The notes under the pieces were generated by a model. It saw only the letters and a list, made by a program, of their open reading frames with translations. It was not told where the DNA came from and did not search any database. This document shows positions 23,501 to 35,894 of a DNA stretch of 64,000 nt, one piece after another. The first letter of the stretch is position 1. Each line of letters opens with the position of its first letter. Where the stretch lies: contig JAYWVB010000009.1 of assembly GCA_039881045.1 (NCBI GenBank), positions 620,001 to 684,000 on the forward strand, written 5' to 3'. The stretch comes from Chaetomium olivaceum (taxonomy: Eukaryota; Ascomycota; Sordariomycetes; Sordariales; Chaetomiaceae). The position numbers and the translations under genes were made by a program.

Positions 23501-24226
23501 AGGCGCAGGTGCGCTAGCGCGCTTTGGGCGCTTGTTCCGAAGCGGATGGGAAGGCTGTATTTCGGCGGTGGCCTCCTGCGCGCTAATTCCCATTCGAGAG
23601 CTCGCAATGTCAAAAAGGAAGGATCTGCGGGGCTGAAGACAGCTGTGGGAGGGAAGCTTGACAACAAGGACATGGGTAGGGGCAAGGGTCCTTTGTCATC
23701 GTCATCATCAAAGGACAACGGGGCCAAGGAAAAAGCAAGGCTGATCGAAACGGCGCCAGCACAGACGAAGGAAGCACAAGGGCAGGGACGGCCAAGATCA
23801 GGATCCCCGTCCCAGTCCCGGTCCCGGCGGTCCGCTCCCGCTCCGAGGCCGAAGACCGGCGGTCAGGGTCCTACTGCTGCTAGCGCTGACCCACCACCGC
23901 CGCTGCCGCCGCCGTCGCCGTCGCTGTCCAAGGCCGCTAGTGCTGGTGAGGAAGCGACTGGCGGTATGGCGTCGACGGAGCCACTGCCGCAAGCGAGAGA
24001 GGGGGGATCTCATCAGGATCGAGATTACGACTTCACGGATGACGAGGAGATCTTAGTGGAGATTGAGCGGGGCATCCTGGACGTGTTCTCAGATGCTTAC
24101 TGCAACAGGCATTTGGTGTATGGCATCCTGGAGCTCATTCTGGTGAGGCTGCTTCCGGAGCTGACGGAGAAGGGGGTTTTAGAGCTCTGGGCGAGCGGCT
24201 TTCAGTGGATGATGGTCCATAGTTAG
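20578..24226 (+). CDS. PXA-domain protein (sorting-nexin-associated type)
   Basis: Exons 20578-21118, 21193-21977 and 23347-24226 encode about 734 residues. Residues about 70-300 carry the PXA (PX-associated) domain: DKATAFLIRRILCP, LYALIAIILKEFVQNWYAKI, FVAEIVQIIAHITRALEQRL, LLFDELSDLLDKHV, then AYRVAHDP and LLPTEDLENGCLTALVGQIF. This domain occurs in endosome or vacuole-contact proteins of the SNX13/Mdm1 kind; no PX or RGS domain is visible here, as is common in fungal PXA-only members. The second part is rich in Ser, Pro and basic residues and ends with a helical block YGILELILVRLLPELTEKG. A one-base insertion near 21951 (in the GGAATTGCC context) must be removed to read on into GIAGMNGVLDR and then, after the intron, LLSHGIQRHVLDAANLPPLLR. 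The second intron is 1369 bases, far longer than any other here. Confidence 0.85.
21978..23346 (+). other. unusually long intron (1369 bases) of the PXA-domain gene
   Basis: The donor GGTAGGCC at 21977/21978 and the acceptor TTCCAG at 23341-23346 are fixed by the conserved protein on both sides (NGVLDR and LLSHGIQRHV). Base composition resembles that of intergenic DNA. Frames of 100-150 codons exist on both strands but none is recognisable. It may hold an old insertion, a non-coding RNA or an internal promoter. Confidence 0.7.
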
Positions 24227-25388
24227 TCTCATGTCATCCGGCTGTCAAAATCAAAAGGGAAACTGATGTGTCTCAAAAAAAAATGCAGAGGGCCGCCCAG
24301 ACTTGTGATTTGCTAGAGTACCGCCCCGAAAACTGACTGGTTTGGTTGGTTGGTCGAACTCGAGAGGTCATGCGGTCGCAGGCCGGCCTTTTAGGGGGAA
24401 AAAAGACACCACCACACAGATTCCCTTTTCAGAGAAGAGCATGTGGCCCAGTCCATTTTCCTCAGACCTCGGCCAAGAGAGAGACAAAAATCCCAGTTAT
24501 GGTAAAAAGTCCTCCGGATTCCAAACGAGGGTAGACCACATGTTGCCTCTTTCCACCCGATCCAATCCAAACCATCCCGTCCAATCCTAGCGCAAGATTA
24601 AATCCCCTCCTTCATCCATTCCTGCCTGCCACTTCCGGCTCCCCGCCGCCCACCGCCCACCGCCCGCTCATCCGTCCAACCAACCAGCCAAGACACCGAA
24701 AAGTGGAAAACTGACGAGAAATAGCACAACCCCCAGCAGTACTCCAATGGCCCCCCCCCGTAGCCCCCGTAGTTAGACCCTCGCGGGTCCTGTCCTGTCT
24801 TGTCCTTGCTATCCCTAAAGCACACCCTCACCCTGCTGTCGGCAGCTGGGTCGCAGTTCGGTCGGAAACGCCCACGAGTCGAGCGTGCCGTCCTCCCCCC
24901 TTGTGCCCAAGAGCCCACCCCATAAAAAACCTCAAAGATGATGCAACGATGGTATAAGAAAGTGTAATAGTGTACAGAGAAATGGGGAAATGCATCGAGA
25001 TACCAAACAGACTGGCGGATAACCGCTAAAGTAAAGCCAAAGAAAGTGGGACTAAACCCTGGGATGAGGAATGGAGAAAGACAAGAACCCAAAAGAGCCA
25101 AAATCAATGCGAAAAAAAGTCAAGTAGTTTCCGGATGGGGAGTCGCGTGAGCGTTTGTATCTTCCGGTGAGGGAGCGATATCAATGTATATTCGGCAACG
25201 CCAAAAACCTGGGTATAAGGAAGTTTGAATCGCGTAAAAGGGTATATCGTGCGGCGTATATGCGGTTATATATGTAGTTTTCGTTTCGTTTCGAGAGCAG
25301 AGAACGGTCGGGTCGGCTTGGCCGCGGGTCGTCCCAATCGTCGCCCCGGCCTTTTTAGAGTTTGAAGTGAAGACATGGGACATCCCAC
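24227..25388. other. 1.16-kb convergent intergenic region
   Basis: The 3' ends of the PXA gene (plus) and the CENP-B-type gene (minus) face each other here. A run of C at about 24749-24758 is the only notable feature. No gene recognised. Confidence 0.5.
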
Positions 25389-27161
25389 CTACCCGCTCAT
25401 GGACGGCTCCACCTTCATCATACCAGGAGGCGCATTTGGCATCTCGCTGTCACCTTCGGGGATGCGAGACAGTCCTCCCATCCCGTGGGCTGCAGCTTTG
25501 GCGAGTTGGTTCTGGTGGAGGCGGAGCTTTTCGGTCAACCTCACCACAGCCATGTACTCGTTTTGGTCCACAAATCCGCTGGCGCTCGTGATAAATGACA
25601 GCAAAGTGTCGGCAGCTCTCCGTGCGTCCTCCTGCGTTGGCGATCCTGGAGACGAACCGACAGCACTGCAGGTGACGGGCGTTGTTGCTGATCGTGTGAT
25701 GCTGCTGTTGCTGCTGCTGTGGCGGAGCTGGGGCGGGGAAACTGCCTGGTCGAAGCTGAAGCTCGGCCCGTTACTCGACGATTCGAGGGCTGAAGACGGC
25801 GCGGTAGACGGGACGTGGTATTTTGGGGTAGCGGGTTCCGTGGGCTGCGTTTGGTTCATGTACTCCAGGTCGAGAGTGGGAAAGGTTTGGCTCCGGGGTC
25901 GCTGAAAGCCGGCTCCGTGAGGTGGTAGATGTCCGCCGCGGTCTTCAGTGAGAAAAGCCCCAACGTTAGCGTCCGGAGAAAAGTTGAAGGAGGCTGTCGG
26001 GCTTATTGCGCTCCCAGAGAAAGACGGTGTTGCCGCGTCAGTAAAAGCACTAGACAGAGACGCCGTGTTTTGCGAGTTTGTATGTCTGTAAGCACCGTCT
26101 GCCGCAAAGCCCATAAAGCTGTTGAGGTTCTCCTTCTCTTCGTCGCTCTTGTTCGCCGACAACGGGGATGGGGAGAGGTGGCCTGAGGGAGAAGCGGGCG
26201 AGATGGCGCTGTGTGGCTGGGACAGTGCTAGCGATGGTGATCCGGAGGCGCGCATACTGTCTGGGATGTTGGTCTCCGACGCGCGGCGCATCAATCTGCT
26301 TGAGCCGATGCCGTGCTTTGACATGAACTTGTCCAACCAAGACGAGCTGGTGAACTCCAGAAGAGAGTCGCCCGAGGCCAGAGACGTGAATGCGAGCGCC
26401 CTCTCCTTTAATGCCTCCCTCGTGACCACGATGCCATTCTTTTTCGCCTTCTGAAGATAATTTGCCAGCGCCTTCTCGACGTTGGCCCCTTTCCCCTTGC
26501 CGGTGCGCTTGACCGGAGAACTACTCCGCTCCTCTGAGTTCAGGTACTTGTCTTTATTCCGCAAGACCTTGGATACGGTACTAGCGATCACGTTAGAACC
26601 GTCGGGGGAGCCGTGAATGGGGCCGGCTCTGCAATCTTACCTCCTCTCAACGCCGAATCGGGCGCCAATGTCGGTTTGCTTTGCGGTCGGGTGGTCCTCG
26701 GCATACTGGCACATCTCCCGGCGGTTCTCGTCCGTCAGGGTCTTCCTTGGCTGCGACGTGGTCTGGATTGCGGGCAACTTGGATGTCTTGAGAGGCGCTG
26801 TGATGGAGGGGATGGGGACAGGCGGAGCAGAATGCGGCGGCCCAAAGTTGTTCGGGTTCGTCAACATACTCGGCCACGGAGCGTGCGCGTGGGGCATCAT
26901 GAGCATAGGGAGCTGTGTGTGAGTCGCGGGGGACTGGTGGATGGGTTGCGGAGGTGGCGGTGGTGGCATCCTGCCGAGAGATTCTGAGGGCAGACCATGG
27001 GTGATGGGAGGCATGAAGCCATACCCACCACCGTAGTCGGCCATAGTTGTTTGATGATGAAAGGAGTTCATGTCGACCCAGCTCTCGTTACCATAGGCGT
27101 TGTCGGGTGAAAGATGGCTCTCTTGATCCATGCCCGCCGAGGCCGTGATCTGGTTGTGCAT
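25389..27161 (-). CDS. transcription regulator with psq-like and CENP-B-type HTH domains
   Basis: Two exons (27161-26641, 26580-25389) join to 570 residues without frame problems. After a Pro/His-rich, low-complexity N-terminus, residues about 140-188 form a psq/CENP-B N-type helix-turn-helix (KTLTDENRREMCQYAED, TDIGARFGVERSTVSKVLRN). Residues about 205-265 form the CENPB-type HTH (EKALANYLQKAKKNGIVVT, TSSSWLDKFMSKHGI). Such pairs of HTHs come from pogo-type transposases, but no transposase core (DDE) follows, so this is a domesticated nuclear DNA-binding protein. The rest is a long Ser/Pro-rich disordered region with a short conserved block RAADTLLSFITSASGFVDQN and EYMAVVRLTEKLRLHQNQL near the C-terminus. 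The intron interrupts the first HTH inside its recognition helix. About 7 kb of gene-poor DNA lies upstream, as is common for developmental regulators in fungi. Confidence 0.88.
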
Positions 27162-28517
27162 GGTGACGGGGGCTTCGTCTGGTTTAGACGAAACCGGACC
27201 GGACGGGTGGATGGGGGCAAGTCGAGGGCCGTTCCTCTAGTCGTTGGGATTGGTGCCGTGTGAAGAGCCACAAGACGTGAGGGGGGCCACACGCAGAGTC
27301 TCGCAGTTGTGGGGATCAACTCGTCCGGAAGGAATGGACAAGACAGGACTCAGGAGACGACATGCATGGTAGGGGGGGTGCCGCACACCAATTGGTCCCT
27401 TGGATCGGACATGCAGCGGTCGAGCCGTCAGCGAGGTTGCAAGTCGGGGGGCAGCCGGATGCGGAGTAACACAGTCCCCAAGGTAAGGTAGCGGCTGCAA
27501 CGACGTCGGTGGGGGTGGCCGTTCGGCAGGTGTGTCTCTCGTCGAGGGGGGGGGTGGCGCGGGGGAAGTGATCTCGGCTGGTGAGGGCCGCTGAGGCAGA
27601 GACGATACTGAGACTGTGTAGAAGTAGGTGGGAGGCGGCGGGAGTGCGGGAGGCTGCGTTCTGCTGTTTTGTCAGACGGACAGGCCTTTTTCTTCACGCC
27701 AGAAGAGTTCTGCTACACGTAGAACTTTGGTGGCTTGCGAAGAGTCCCATCCGGGATCGGATATCCAATTCGTGCAGAACGAGGAACGGAACTGGGCAGC
27801 GCCGACAGCATGGAGATGGTTCGGGAAGCAGCAAGCTGAGCTGAGAAGGACTGGGCCTGGTAAGGTAGATGATCTGTAGCTGAGCTTGGCTCGGCGACGG
27901 GGGCGATGATGCGGTCGGGAGCAAACAAAAAGCGATCTACCCAGTGACAGAACGGCAGACCTGGAGGGCTGGCTGCAACGCTGGCGCCGCAGATGCAGTT
28001 CGACCTCTGGGGCTGGGCTGGGCTGCTGGTACGAGATAAGTCAAGTCAGACGTGCAGGAGAGCAGGGCAGCAGGGCAGCAGAGCAGCAGGCATTTGGTGG
28101 AGGAGAACCTGCCCCGAGCGGCATATATGTCAGGGAATGGAGACGGCCTGCTGAATGCAGTGTGTGTGCATCTCCCGGGCAGGGGTTCCAGGGTCCTGGC
28201 CGTGGGAGAGGGCACAGGTCGCAAGCATTGGACTGCCAGACTCATCAGACTTGCCCGGGGCCCGGGGCCAGCAACCAGCAACCAGCAGCGGAACGGGAGG
28301 GTGGAGGGTGTGAAGTGGGTGGGGGGCGTCCAGGGAAGAAAATCGAGAGGCGTGAGCCGGGGTATGGAAAGAGGTGGGACAACCAGGTCGGGCCATCCAG
28401 GAGCCACCGAGCCAGTCTCGAGCCAGTGTGGATGGAGAACAGGGGTCTGTCTGAAAAGAGGAGGCAGCAACCAGCAACCAGTGCTGATGGCTGATGATGA
28501 CTGCACAGTCCATGGAA

Positions 28518-28549
28518 GTCCACGAGTCCACGAGTCCACAAGTCCACGA
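28518..28549 (+). repeat. tandem repeat, 8-base unit GTCCACGA, four copies
   Basis: Four head-to-tail copies, the third with GTCCACAA. Low-complexity drift or a cluster of protein-binding sites are both possible. Confidence 0.8.
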
Positions 28550-31500
28550 GCTCTGGTGGATGAAGGGGGGCCAGCCAGGAACGCACTTGCGCTCGGAGTG
28601 GGTCGCAACTACCCAGAAAAGGCGCGAGGAAACTACGATCCATTGAGAACACCCGAGACTCCGAGCCAGGCTGCCAGTGGCTTGAGTGGGCTTGAATGGA
28701 AAGATGGAAAGAGCAACGCTCTGCTAGCGTGGAAGGTGCAGCCCGTGACGTCCAGTGACTCCAGTCTCTCCATTCACTTTGCTGTTGCCGGGCTGGGCAG
28801 TCTCGAGGCCAGTGTGTGGTGTGCGCGCCTTCTCCTGCCCTGCCCGTGGTCAGGTCAGTCGATGATCAGTGATCCCGGAGTATTAGTGTCGAGCAAGATC
28901 CCGGACTGTGCGCTGTGCCAAGTACTCCCTCGATGGGTCTCCCAAGGTCGAAAACGGTACGTGCCGTCCCCGGGCTGTCTCGACGGGGCAAAAAGCAACG
29001 TTGAGGCTTTTCTGGTGCCGTTATTCGCAAGCGCAGTCGAAACGCGGTGGCTGACGTGCAAATTTGTTCCACATTGCTTGCCAGCCCCGGTTCCATTTCC
29101 TCACCATCCCATCCCGTCTTTCCATGCTATCGAAGAGAGAGGCATTTATTTTGAGAGTGCAGGCTCATTCATGTTCGGAGCTTTCTGGGCGGCAGCAGTG
29201 ATTTCCGTAAATGCCAAAAATGGCAGTCGCAGGCCCCCGGCCCACCCATCGCACACCTTCCCGCCTGCACTACCACTTACACACACGGTGGTCGCCCCTC
29301 GCGGCTGCCGTGAACACAACCTGTTAAATGCCCAGTGCGGCACTGCGCCGCCCACCAGGTACTGAGCCCATCCACGTTCGGCAGCGACGGGTAGTTGCAG
29401 GACTGCAAATCCGCAATATTCCGAGTACCTGCCTGTCTTTGGAAGCGACACACTTCCCATAACAGCACTTGAGGTCTCGGCGGCAGTCTGCACTTTCGAA
29501 GATCTTTCAATAATTCCGAATTGGTTCCCGATAGTGTTTGGGGTGGGGAGACGATATCGACGCTACTTGCGAAGATGGAAAGGGTCATCACCTATCAAAT
29601 CTTGAAGTTGAGGCTGCAGTCACTCCTCGACTCGGTAAGAACAAGCTGAGTGAAAACCTCGAGCTCCATCCATCTTCATCAGCTCAGAACCGGTTTGGTG
29701 GGGCCGCGCTTGCCATCAGGTTCGGGCAGGTCCGCCCAGGTACCCGGGGGACCCCACAAGGATGCGTCTGGTGCAAGGACTGCCCGGCCGCATAATGGGC
29801 CTGCCCTGCGGCCTTCTTCTAGGGAAAGCGTCTGTCTCGCAGGCCGTTTTTGGCAGCAGCATGGCATGGCGCCCATGCGATCGACCGCGTTTATCGAGTG
29901 TTGGTGATGGAAGCCCACCAAAGCTGCTCATCCGCGTCGGCCCGCAATCACACGAAAGACTCCCGAAACCAATTGGATCCGGCGCCCCTGGGAGCTCAGC
30001 GTTCCACAGTAGCCTGCCGGGCAGGTCAGTTAGTTAAGGTGAGGATCGCTTAAACCGGCTCGATAGTCAATTGTCGATAATCCGTAATCCCACGGCTCGG
30101 CAGAGGAACCGCTCGACCCGCGACGCTCCTTTTTCTTTTTTATCAGTTCTCGAACGGCTGACACAGGGAAACACATCATTTTCTGATTGCCGACCCAATT
30201 GGTCCTAACGCCGGGTTCGCATCGAGCAGAGACATGGTCGCATGAAACGGCAACCGCACTGGACCTGCCTGCCCTGCTCTGCCCTACCCTGCTCTGCCCT
30301 GTTCCCAGCTTTCGGAATTGGTCCCAAGGTGTGGCAAAGGTGCGTCTGTCTGAATGCGTTTTCTTCCCTTGCTGTCAAGCCACGCCAAGAGATGATGATC
30401 CAGAAGGACCCTCAAAAAAAGATCTGACAAAACGGTCGCGACAACGTGACGACGGAGATGCAATCTTGCAATCTTGGGGCGGCCATCTTTGACAGGGGAT
30501 GCGATCTGGGTTGCAATTGCTCTCAGGGAACCAGGGTCTTCTGGTGCGTGCACTGACTGCGTGCCTCTTCTCTCAACACCAACTTCCCGGGAGGGTTGCT
30601 TGCGGACCGTGTCCGAGACCATCCAACGGCGACGAAGAGAGCCAGAACGAGCCTGTCATTGGACATAATTTCCGGACTCCTGCCCCCACCATTGGGCAGA
30701 AAATGGTGGTCCTCCAAGACACAGGGCCCAAGCGCAGTGCCGGCCTGGCATCCCACTGGCCAAGACGCTTCGTAATTTGAATTCTCGACAGCTGGCCAAG
30801 ACCGACTTGGATGGAGTGTGCGTCGATGGCTCGCGCGGCAGGATTCCACGAATCGAGATATTGACGCAGGCAAGCGACGGATTCACGACATTGCCGGGTT
30901 TCAGCTGGCAGTGCGGCCCGGGAGCAGCTTGCTTTGAATGTGCAAGTATTTTCAGGTTGTTCAACACGAAACGCGCTTCACAGATGTTTGTCAAGCTCAT
31001 CAGTCGAGCTCAGCCAAGCGCAGCCAAGAAACCAACCACCAACCAGGGCTCATCGGGGCTCATCCAAGCTCATCCAACAGGTCAATTGACCATCGGAGGA
31101 TAAATCCAAAAACCATGACTCCATCGGCATCAAATAATCATCAAGCTTTGACAACGAATCACCCAGTCAGCAGCTGGCAAAAGAAGGTGGAGCAAAATCT
31201 ACTCGGCGATCAGCTACCGAGCCCCGCAAAGACACCACGATCCACCATCAGGGCGAGATCTTGCTTTTGGATCTCCCGACCGTTTTCTCTTTTTTGCCCG
31301 TTCAGTGCCGTCGCGCCCGTCAGACTGGCGCTCATCAGTCATCAGCGTCCTTGAATGTGGATCCCCTCAGGTTCCCCCAACTCTTCTCGGTTTGTTGGTT
31401 TGAGACTTCAATGACTTTTTCGACTATCCGACCCCACCGATGACCACCTGGCCGCAGCGTTTGCGCGGCTCGTTCCCAGTTCGGAACCCCCTGCCCTCCC

Positions 31501-32850
31501 TTCTGGGCTTTGGCAACAACACGGAAAGCATCATGAGGTTGCATCGTGCCAGGGGCGCTGGCGATGATGGCCCGGTCCGTCTCAACTTCGCCCCAAGTCG
31601 AGCGTAGTGGACTGTGTGACTTGTTGTAAACTTGGCCCCAGCTTTCGACGGCTTCCTTCCCCGGTCAACTCCATCATCGGCCGCGGACCGCCGCGGCTGG
31701 TCAAAGACACACAACCTGGAACCAACACAGATGCAGCCCTCAGGCGTTTGGGCCGCGGCTGTGTGTTCAACGCGAATAGCCGCCGCAGTCGCTCCCAACT
31801 GATTCCCCGTCAGTGGCAGAGACCATAGATAGCGCCCAGCTTCGGCCGAATCTTCGGCCTCTCGCCCTCAGCCCCCGACCTCCTGATCCGGATCGATACC
31901 ACAGTGACTGCCGGCCGCGATGGCCTCTGTTGGCCGTTAGATGGCGTGTTCCGGTCCGGCACAAGAGACTAAATAACTCCATCACAACCTACCCTCTTTC
32001 CCCCACCTTTCTTTCGGCCCCCTTTGTGAGGGGGCTCGGCGGCAAAGCACAAACGTGACGGTAAAGATTTGACTGACACCACACCAAACCGGCTGGCGTG
32101 CGGCCAAGCGGAGCGGCACAGGCACCGAGCTCCCCAGGCGGGCATTCCGTATTGAGAAACCCGCGAAGACCTGGTGAGAAAAACGTGCTTGGGCAAATTC
32201 AAAGCCGCGCAGATCATCCCGCTCGCTACCCGGATTTCACAATGCTGCTCCCCATCTTGCGCATGAATGTCTGTGTGGTCCTCCTTCCCATTCCCGGGTT
32301 GGGTTGATGCGTGAGCAAAGGCTGATGACGCTGCTACGCTACCCACCCCCATCCCCCTCCAATGCATTTCATCTGAACTCTCATCGGAACCGACGACTTG
32401 TGCTCCCGCAGCATGCAGGATGCAAGGGCCAGTTCTCTCCCTATTGCTACCCAACCTTGGAGAATGCCGTCTCACCTCCGGATTAGCGCCATGCAGAGCC
32501 TGACCGATTTGTCAACACCACGGCCACCTCTTCCGTGATCCCAGGCACTCGGGGGGAGGCGGGAGAGGGGGGAAGGGTGGCTTGTTGCACGTTGCACGTT
32601 ACCAGTAAGAGAAAAGACCTATGTCATTTGCATTGCATTGCGCCGCGTCCGGTCTGGCTTTAGCTTATCGCCGACCAACCTATCCAGCGCCTGCGCTACC
32701 TACACTAACGTAGTTATGTCGAACCCACCCTCAAACCCAACCGACCACTTACACGCACCGGGACCGAGCCCGGGACCGCTGACTGACGATGTATGTATGT
32801 GCGTATGTATGTAACTAGTTATGTAGTGTCTCTCCCTCTCTGTAGCCGAC

Positions 32851-32873
32851 CTATCCCCTATCCCCTATCCCCT
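32851..32873 (+). repeat. tandem repeat CTATCCC, about three copies
   Basis: A short C/T-rich repeat in the gene-poor region, next to a TATG-rich stretch at about 32789-32825. Confidence 0.75.
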
Positions 32874-33145
32874 CCCTCGGTCACTGAACCAAACCGTGTA
32901 CACCCCGAGAGACAGCCAGCCCAGCCCCAGCCCAGATCGCGCACTCGCCCGCCTCAACCGACAATAGCCAGTGACAGATAACTACCGGTAACGCCTTTTT
33001 TTTTTTCCTCCCTCTCCCTTCGGGTTGGCAGGCAGTCAGGCGGGACTGAAACACGCGCCGCATATCCCCAAGCCCCCCGACCCCGACCGACCCAGGCCCC
33101 GGCCCCAACAAAACCCAAACTCAGCCCAGCCCAGTCCAGTCCAGG

Positions 33146-33170
33146 GGCGGCGGCGGCGGCGGCGGCGGCG
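33146..33170 (+). repeat. CGG trinucleotide repeat, about eight units
   Basis: An uninterrupted GGC/CGG run outside any recognised gene. Its exact length should be treated with caution given the indel problems elsewhere. Confidence 0.85.
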
Positions 33171-33410
33171 AACAGCCGGTGTGTGGGCCGGTGAGTGCTG
33201 TATGTATGTGTGTGTGGGGTGGGCTGTAACTATGTGCGGTTTTCTTCGCCATCGTACTATGTCGTATGCACGTTCTGTCTATACTATGGCACATGTACGT
33301 ATGTACCTATATGCGTTGGTGTGGTGCTGTGTTATTTTTTAAGCGCCCGGCCCGGCCTCTTTGCCGTACTGTGTACCTCTCTGCCTGCCCCTTGCCTGGT
33401 TTGACTTCCC

Positions 33411-33433
33411 TGCTCTGCTCTGCTCTGCTCTGC
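33411..33433 (+). repeat. tandem repeat TGCTC, four to five copies
   Basis: A pentanucleotide repeat in the gene-poor region, 240 bases from the CGG run. Confidence 0.8.
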
Positions 33434-33755
33434 TATGCGGCTGCCGGTGCTAGTGCCGCCGCCGCCGCTGTGGCGGAAGTACAACTAGGTTCCCCCGGTA
33501 GGTCAGCCCTACGTGTAACCAACCGCTGGTTATTCCACACCCCTGGCTGCCGGTAGATGCCCGGGGAGGTGGGAGTTCCCTTTTCCGGGTTTGCTGCCTA
33601 TGCGGTGTTGGCTGGCGCGGGTGGTGTTGTAGTGGATGATTGTTGCACGGTGGGAAACCCTTGCAGAGGAAAGGAGGGTGGGTTGCCGGGTTGCTAGGAG
33701 GGTTATGTATTGCTGTTGAGTGAGGTTCTGGCTTGGGCTATGGGAATATGGGGGT

Positions 33756-33806
33756 TCAGAGATAGTTGATGGCCCACTCGTTGGCCTCCTTCCTGGTGAT
33801 GACGTC
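33756..33806 (-). other. possible terminal exon of an unidentified minus-strand gene
   Basis: On the minus strand a branch-like ATGACTGAC and a pyrimidine-containing CTCAG acceptor precede a short frame reading DVITRKEANEWAINYL and then TGA. The layout looks like a real last exon, but I could not connect it to an upstream exon and do not recognise the protein. The space up to the end of DRG1 is only about 590 bases. Confidence 0.3.
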
Positions 33807-34009
33807 TGAGCCAGACGGGTTGGTTGTCAGTCATGGCAACACTGAGATGACTTGAATGGACGGTAGACGTCTTGCCATTGAAGGATGTGGCTTGAGGAAG
33901 GCTGAGGACTCCATCTAGTCAACCCTTTTGAGTATCGCAAACTTTGCCCATTCTCAGTTGACCCTATATAACTGGTATATGCCCAAGTATAGTCATGCCA
34001 TGCATGCAA

Positions 34010-34338
34010 TTAAGAAATGATATCATGGCGTGCATCCATCATAGCTTCCAGCTTTTGTTTCCCTGTCATCAACGCGCTGAATGCCTCTCCCGTACGCCTT
34101 GTAGCCGCTGCTGCTCAACCGCTTGAGACATAAGGGCCCAACCATCGATTCGGGTTATCCGGGCTCCGGAACCTGCCGTTAGCCAGCGCCCTGAATGCTG
34201 CAGGCGGGAAGGGAACCACCCCTTCCAGGTGCACCGGCGGCTGGCATGGCTCACAATACCCAACCGTCTCCCGCCAGTCTTGCTCATCACCCACGGGGCT
34301 CGGCGTCTTGTAGGTTGGCAGAGCCCACCCTGTCATGG
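34010..34338 (-). other. unassigned minus-strand frame, possibly a broken small gene
   Basis: An ATG near 34338 opens the frame MTGWALPTYKTPSPVG, followed by YCEPCQPPVHLEG and RWLGPYVSSG, ending in TGA at 34115-34117. In the same frame a second stretch reads AFSALMTGKQKLEAMMD and ends at 34010. Both halves look protein-like and only the TGA separates them. I do not recognise a family; it may be chance, or an old gene together with the exon at 33756-33806. Confidence 0.25.
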
Positions 34339-34399
34339 TGTCGCGCGCGGCACTCCTTGACCCGACCAACCGTGATACTCGCCGTTCAAGAGCAATATC

Positions 34400-35894
34400 T
34401 TAGCGCTTGACGATCGTAACTGAATCAATACGGTTAGCATTCTAGTCTTCTTTCCCAATTAGCAACCATGGCGATTACATACCGATATCCTCATCCGCCA
34501 ACTCGTGGGATAGACCAACTCGTTGCGGCTGGTGCTTGACCGACTTGCCGTAGACGATGGCCGACTTGAACTGCTCGACGATGGTCCGATGAATCGAGTT
34601 ACACTGTACGGCGTTAGCCCTCCGGTTCGACCAAATAGTCGGGGTTTAAAGGAATCGGCGCTTACGAAGTCTTCCACCGTACACTTGTTCGAACGCAACA
34701 CGACGGGCGACGAGTAGTCGGGCATTTTGCCCTTGGGCTTCGTGTACACACGGACAAGGTTCAGCTTCTCCCACCTATACATAGCCAACGTCAGCAGCTG
34801 CCACTTGATATGCAGGCAATGGGTAAACGCACATGGCCTCCATCAGCTCGTCCACGTTCCACCCGTGCTCCGAGCTGATAGGCACCGAGTTGGGGATACG
34901 GTAAAGCAGGTCGAGCTCCTCGATGCTGATGCTGTCAATCTTGTTGAGCACGTAGATAACCGGAATGTAACTTCGGCTCTTCGCCTCCAAGATATCAATC
35001 AGGTCGTCGATGGTGGCATCGCAGCGAATCGCAATATCCGCCGAGCTGATCTTGTACCTGCCCACTCTGTCAGCGCTTGCCCGCTCTCACCCACTCAACG
35101 ACAAATCGTTCCACTCACTCGCTCATGACTGCCCTGATCTCATCATGGTCGATATGCGACAGGGGCACCGTGCTGGTGATGTTTAGCCCGCCCTTATCCT
35201 TCTTCTTGAACGTGATATTCGGCGGCCCCTTGTTGATCCTGATGCCAAACCCCTCCAACTCAGCCTCAATAACCCGCTTATCCGTCAACGGCTTGTTGAC
35301 ATCCAGCACAATAAAGATCAAATGACACGTCTTCGCAACCGCAATAACCTGCCGCCCACGACCACGGCCGTCCTTGGCACCCTCAATAATACCGGGCAAG
35401 TCGATCATCTGCAGCGGCGCGCCGTTGTACATGACCTGGCCGGGCACGCTGGTCAGGGTGGTGAACTCGTAGGCGGCGGCCTCGGAGTGCTGTCCCGTCA
35501 GCCGGCTCATGAGCGTGCTCTTTCCGACGGAGGGGAAGCCGATGAAGCCGACACTGGCGACGCCCGTGCGGGCAACGTCGAACCCGGCGCCGCCACCGCC
35601 GCCGCTGCTCGACGGGGTGAGGAGCTCGCGCTTGAGCTTGGCGAGTTTGGCTTTGAGCTGGCCGATGTGGTACGAGGTGGCTTTGTTCTTTTGAGTCCGA
35701 GCCATCTGTTGGGGGAAGGGGTTGTGAGCGGTTAGAATTCGGGGTTATCGTGGGTCGAAATGGGGGCGGGTGGACGTACTTCGGTCTCGATCTCCTTGAT
35801 CTATTGTTGCATCGCTAGTCAATCCTCTGGTGTCGAACGATATCTCAAAACAGGGTGGGCAGATCAAGCATACCTTTTCCACTGTGGTCGACAT
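34400..35894 (-). CDS. RBG1: developmentally regulated GTP-binding protein 1 (DRG1/RBG1)
   Basis: This ribosome-associated TRAFAC GTPase acts in translation together with its DFRP partner. Seven exons (35894-35874, 35800-35780, 35705-35119, 35057-34833, 34774-34666, 34603-34483, 34419-34400) join to 367 residues, exactly the usual DRG1 length. The two 21-base exons supply MSTTVEK and IKEIETE before MARTQKNK. G1 (GFPSVGKS, about residues 70-77), G3 (DLPGIIEGA) and G4 (NKID) are intact, and the C-terminal TGS domain follows (VRVYTKPKGKMPDY, SAIVYGKSVKHQPQRVG). The last exon encodes only the conserved VTIVKR end. Starting at the in-frame ATG of MARTQ would lose the conserved N-terminal helix, so the spliced start is preferred. 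All phases agree. Confidence 0.97.

Larger units (their letters stand above)
27162..33755. other. 6.6-kb gene-poor region upstream of the CENP-B-type regulator
   Basis: I find no supported protein gene. The longest open frame (28052-29365, plus, 437 codons) has no recognisable family and frames of similar quality overlap it on the other strand. The region contains several short tandem repeats, listed separately, and C/T-rich stretches typical of leaders and promoters. It probably holds the promoter and a long leader of the minus-strand regulator, and possibly non-coding transcripts. Confidence 0.6.

Noticed and set aside
28052..29365. 437-codon open frame on the plus strand
   Set aside because: No recognisable domain, composition like non-coding DNA, overlapping open frames on the minus strand, and it contains an 8-base tandem repeat. 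GC-rich DNA gives such frames by chance.
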